Shown here: positions 60,097 through 64,000 of the stretch, piece by piece | Layout of the letters: every line of letters begins with the position of its first letter | Numbering within the stretch: position 1 is the first letter of the stretch | Assembly (NCBI RefSeq): GCF_000002075.1 | Contig: NW_004798259.1 | Span: 87,752 to 151,751, forward strand | DNA: 64,000 nucleotides | Source of the DNA: Aplysia californica | Taxonomy: Eukaryota > Mollusca > Gastropoda > Aplysiida > Aplysiidae | Direction of reading: 5' to 3' | Position numbers and translations under genes: made by a program | Notes under the pieces: model-generated | What the model saw: the letters and a program-made list of their open reading frames with translations, nothing else | Database searches by the model: none | What the model was told of the DNA's origin: nothing

Positions 60097-60214
60097 GTAA
60101 GTGGGTGGCTTCCAGTCTAGTCGCAGCACATTGCTTCTGTTCTGTGTATGTGTGAGTGCGCGTATGTGTTGCAGGCCTGCACACCATTACTTTCTATCTG
60201 GCAATCTGTTTGCC

Positions 60215-60246
60215 TCTCTCTCTTTCTTTCTTTCTCTCCCTCTCTT

Positions 60247-60308
<62 letters not shown>

Positions 60309-60310
60309 AT
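60215..60310. repeat. (CT)n microsatellite
   Basis: CT/CTTT array with a few interruptions. Confidence 0.95.
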
Positions 60311-60933
60311 TGTGGTTTTGACCCTAGTGCTGTATGATCGTGTCTGTGAGCATGTTTTGTTCTGCTTCCTACTGCTGTTCTAGTCGCCTGGCATCAAGTC
60401 TTCCATTGAACTGTCAAAATCTTCTTTTCAATGTTAAAGGCATTGTCAAACTCAGTAGGTCGCCTTCCTTATAAACTGAATATGGGGTCTGTGCGCCATG
60501 CGATTTTTTCAGTGTTGGTATAATGTCACTGGCTGTTGAACTTGCTGTAAGACAAGTACTATGAATACCTATTTCTCTGTGACCAATGATGTCATGATAA
60601 AATCACAATAATATGCAAAACTCTATATTAATTATTTATTATTTTAAAATCTCACTTGGTTCTCTGTGGATTAACAAGCTTGTTTTGAAAAAGATACTTT
60701 GAGCTACCCAAAAATTAACTCCTTGCACGAAAAGGTATGGTGGATAGATACTATAACATGCGTAAATTAGGAAATTAAGAATTCTTCCTGTAGGGACAAG
60801 AAAGACAGATTTTAAAGACAAGGTATGTTCTTGCCTCACAAGTGTATAATTTGCGATTACCTAATTGTAAAATGCTCAATCCGGTTTGTTACCTATTACT
60901 GACCATGTTCCCTGGCTTTAAAAATCTCATCAG

Positions 60934-60960
60934 ATGAAGCTCCCAGTTTGTGTGGCTTGA
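60934..60960 (+). CDS. Candidate last exon of the SLC4 transporter (MKLPVCVA, stop)
   Basis: After CTCATCAG the phase-0 frame reads MKLPVCVA and then TGA, which would end the protein at about residue 1191. The polypyrimidine tract is modest and there is no family pattern to match, so this is only the first workable acceptor seen downstream. Alternatives include CATTTTTTCAG at 63250 (GKV, stop) or an exon beyond the window. Confidence 0.3.
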   Translation: MKLPVCVA

Positions 60961-63900
60961 TTGTAGTATTTCAGGTCCCAGTCGTGCATGCATTGTGCAG
61001 TGATGTTGCAGTTGGTTTCAGTGTCCAAGATTTGCCTGTGTGTAGACTGCATGAAAGTGGTGCAATACGTTTCATGCAATTGGCTAAACTTTCCTCAGTT
61101 TTTACTTTCATAATGCCCCCCAGCAGCTACTTTTACTCTTGCGTAGAAAAAATTTGTTTGTGCAGTCATTTGTGGTCACAGATTCACACTCTTGATGGAA
61201 TTTTTCTTTAAGGAAGCAGTTTTGTGTTCTTCGTGGCTTTTGTATGTTGTTTTCTTTGCCATTCGGTCTTCAATCGTTGATATTCATAGTGATCAGTCAT
61301 CTTGTTCAGAGTTAAAAGATGGATTAAGGTGTCTTGTGAAGGCTGGCCTGTTCTTGGGTGTAGCCTTGTCCCCTTGTCCCATCATGCCTTGCTGTACGTT
61401 TCTTTTTCTGTTCGGTTTTTGGTCCAAAAGCGTTGTCCATGGGGGTTCTTCTAATTACTTTAGAGAGTTTTTTTGTTTTAGTTTACTTGTTTCCTTTAAT
61501 TATTTGAATTAGTTCTTTTTAGGAAATTTTGTTTCTGTAGACTCTTTAGTAATTTTTTTGACAATCACCATTTCCTGTATTATCATTTTTTACCAAAATG
61601 ATTAGCTAAAAAAAGCAAATTGTTTTTGGGTTTGTTTTCTTTTTTTTGGTCTATTAGATATAGTATTTTTTTCATTGCATGAATTACTAGTTGCGGGACA
61701 AATGGTCATCTTGCTATCGTCAGTTAGCCTGTATGTTTTCTCAAACTTTATGCCCGTTGCATTACAGAAATCCTTATCCAATGTATTATCGGTGAGAGAT
61801 TTATTGTGAAAAAAAAAGAATTTCACATTTTGATATTATGTAGCATTTTTAGTTGGCTTTCTTTTTTCCACCAAATTATTTGTTGTGTGGCTCATGACTT
61901 AACACAACAGATCACATTTGTCTATCTACCACTGTCACAAACATTATCATAAAATGTTGCTTTCTCATCTTACAAATTTGTTTGCATTTCCACGTGCACA
62001 GAGCTGCAATTATTTTTTTTTTCATGAACTTTAAATCAATCATTTTATTGGGACATCCATCGTGAACCACATCCAGTGAGTGGAGATGAGCTAGTGCCCC
62101 ATTGAGATCAGCAGCAGAATGTGTTTGTCACAGTTCACTAGCTCATCTACTACACTTACTGTATAGAGGTCGCCGTCAATTGCCTGGGTTCATCAATTTG
62201 GTTCTGGCACTTACATTCAAATTGATGTGGCACAAATAGTCTGCAAATTTTTTTCAAATATTGAATTCTGCACCTGCAGCAGTTATTTTCCTTTTGGAGC
62301 ACTGTGCAAGTTTGCAATGTAGTGAATACTGAGCATTCAATATTTAACAATTAACCTTTGGCATTTTGAATTAAGAAGCGTGTACCATCGGACTGCAGTG
62401 AAATTATAGAATGTTCTGATTCAAACTTGTGTAGTGTGCTGTGCTCATTCAATATTACCATCCAGGTTTCAGCTTGAAGCACTCTGTTACTGCACTCTCT
62501 TCATCCTCTTTTTCTTCATCATCAACAACAACACCGGCATCTTGAATATACTGTTTTTATAAGCCGTTAACTGTTCGATGTTGGTCACTTGAAATCGGAC
62601 AGATAAATTTGCTACAAAGTCTCAGTCAGAGCGGATATACATATGATGTCACTTTGTTAAAGAATCAGAGGATCAAGACTCTGTCTTCACTTTTTAAAAT
62701 CCCCCTCTCAGTGTCTGCGCTAGCCCCCCACTTCATGAATATTCATTTTAAGATTCAGACTAACGCAGCTCTTTTTAAATTTCATACAAATTTTAATATC
62801 AAGTGAGATCCCTGCAAAATGTTCCATTTTCCCAAGTGTCATAATGCCTACCCATTACTCCTGAAGTTTGTTGATTGTATTGACTGGTGTTTTGGATTTG
62901 CAAGATATGCCGAACAGTACAGACACTATGTCATGTTGTGAAGAGCTATGTTGTTCAGATCAGTTTTCCATTGTATTCCTTTGTGCTGTGATGTGCTGTG
63001 TTGTTATGTATCTATGTATAATGTCAATGTGTTGTTGTGTGCTGTGAAGATGTATGTTGCAAAGTACCATCGCGTGATGTGTTTCTTTTGTGTTGTGAAG
63101 TCAAGACCTCATGTTGTTATAAAACATGTAATGAATTTATTGTATGCTGTGTGCTTTCCACAACTCTTTGCTCTTCTAATATTTCACTTTATTCTTTTAG
63201 CTGACAAAATATCAGTGATTTTGTATAGTGAGATCTTCTCATTTTTTCAGGGGAAGGTATAGTTTGTAGTTCTGAGAATCTTGAGAAGAAAAATTGAGCG
63301 ACTTTTTGAATTATAATTTTCTAACTACGAATCTGCTTCTCGAAAATGATTCCTTTTGCAGTTTTTGTTTAGTCTAGTCTGATCATCTATACAATCTGCT
63401 AGTTCAGATACCTGGTAGTTATTCTAGACAATTATTTTGACATGGTCACCTTTTGTCCAGTTAATCTATTTGACTGATGCTTTGTTAGCTGAGTACTACT
63501 ATAACACATCTGTCAGAAGACACAATGTAAAGAACGCGAATCAAAGTAGTACAGATGTCTGAACTGTTCTTTCCTGACCTAGACCTAAGGGAGCAATGGG
63601 TTGTTTCTTGTTTTCATTTGAACTCATTTAAATGTTTTTGTAAAGTGCATGTTTTTTCTAAGGTGTACTCATTATAGGCTATTTCCATCATAAGTACTAA
63701 GTGCAGTAAATGAATCAGGAATTATTTCGGCCTTCTTCTGTGAATGAATATGGGAAATATCGTAATTATGAAACACGGGACACATTTTTATTTCTCAGTG
63801 TATCAGTTGGTCTTGTTATTTTCACTTAAGTGATGCCTTCATGCCATGTTTAAACGTATGTTTAAAAGAAGTTCCTTCACAAATGGCTGCATGTTGCATA

Positions 63901-64000
63901 CTTTATGTTTATGCTCCAGCGTACTGTCTCATCAGTTCACAGAATTCTACACTTATAGAACGGGAACTGTACCACGTGACCTGTGAGGAATTGAAGACCG
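60961..64000 (+). other. 3' UTR, last intron or flank; no gene recognised
   Basis: AT-rich unique sequence. Two open frames (60948-61211, 61192-61512) are without recognisable domains. No A-H repeat copies were noticed and no second gene is apparent. The 3' end of the transporter transcript could not be fixed, because I saw no convincing poly(A) site tied to a stop codon. Confidence 0.5.

Overview
This is animal nuclear DNA. It is AT-rich, intron-rich and packed with microsatellites, MITEs and SINE-like repeats. It holds one recognisable host gene, read on the + strand across almost the whole window: a SLC4-family Na+-coupled bicarbonate transporter. The closest match I recall is the NDAE1 / NDCBE / NBCn1 group (SLC4A7/8/10). 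An invertebrate, probably a mollusc, is my inference from the gene sequence and repeat style; no marker fixes the species.

Layout. Positions 1-3268 are 5' flank or an upstream intron. Exon 1 has the start codon at 3523, with an in-frame stop upstream at 3484-3486. Exons 2-5 (9214-19533) encode the start of the cytoplasmic N-terminal domain. Exons 6 and 7 (21262-21416 and 24168-24200) and a possible 6-nt microexon (30658-30663) lie where vertebrate paralogues carry alternative cassettes. Exons 8-10 (36841-39372) finish the N-terminal domain. Exons 11-22 (40480-52785) encode the membrane domain, including a large extracellular loop with four cysteines and several N-glycosylation sequons. Exons 23-25 (54520-60096) encode a charged cytoplasmic tail, with a second possible 6-nt microexon at 56515-56520. 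The last exon is unresolved: an 8-codon candidate lies at 60934-60960. All assigned junctions obey GT-AG and keep phase, giving about 1183 residues before the final exon. No second host gene was recognised.

Repeats, labelled by letter here:
- A: ~175 bp, 13 fuller copies plus a 3' fragment.
- B: ~400 bp, 4 copies.
- C: ~480 bp, with a tRNA-like head; 2 copies plus 3' fragments.
- D: ~220 bp tRNA-derived SINE, 4 copies.
- E: ~150 bp, about 8 copies.
- F, G and H: MITE families with clear terminal inverted repeats.
- A 751-bp hAT-like element with an 8-bp target duplication.
- Three LINE 3' fragments.
- A (TG)n-associated retroelement end.

Most notable observations:
- Families A, B and C share a 3' hairpin whose stem varies by compensatory changes.
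- Every A-E copy I found is in the sense orientation of the host gene.
- Two 6-nt units with near-ideal splice signals on both sides could be microexons or recursive-splicing ratchet points.
- The 3' tails of exons 4 and 17, with adjacent intron, have been tandemly duplicated, in one case keeping an intact decoy donor.
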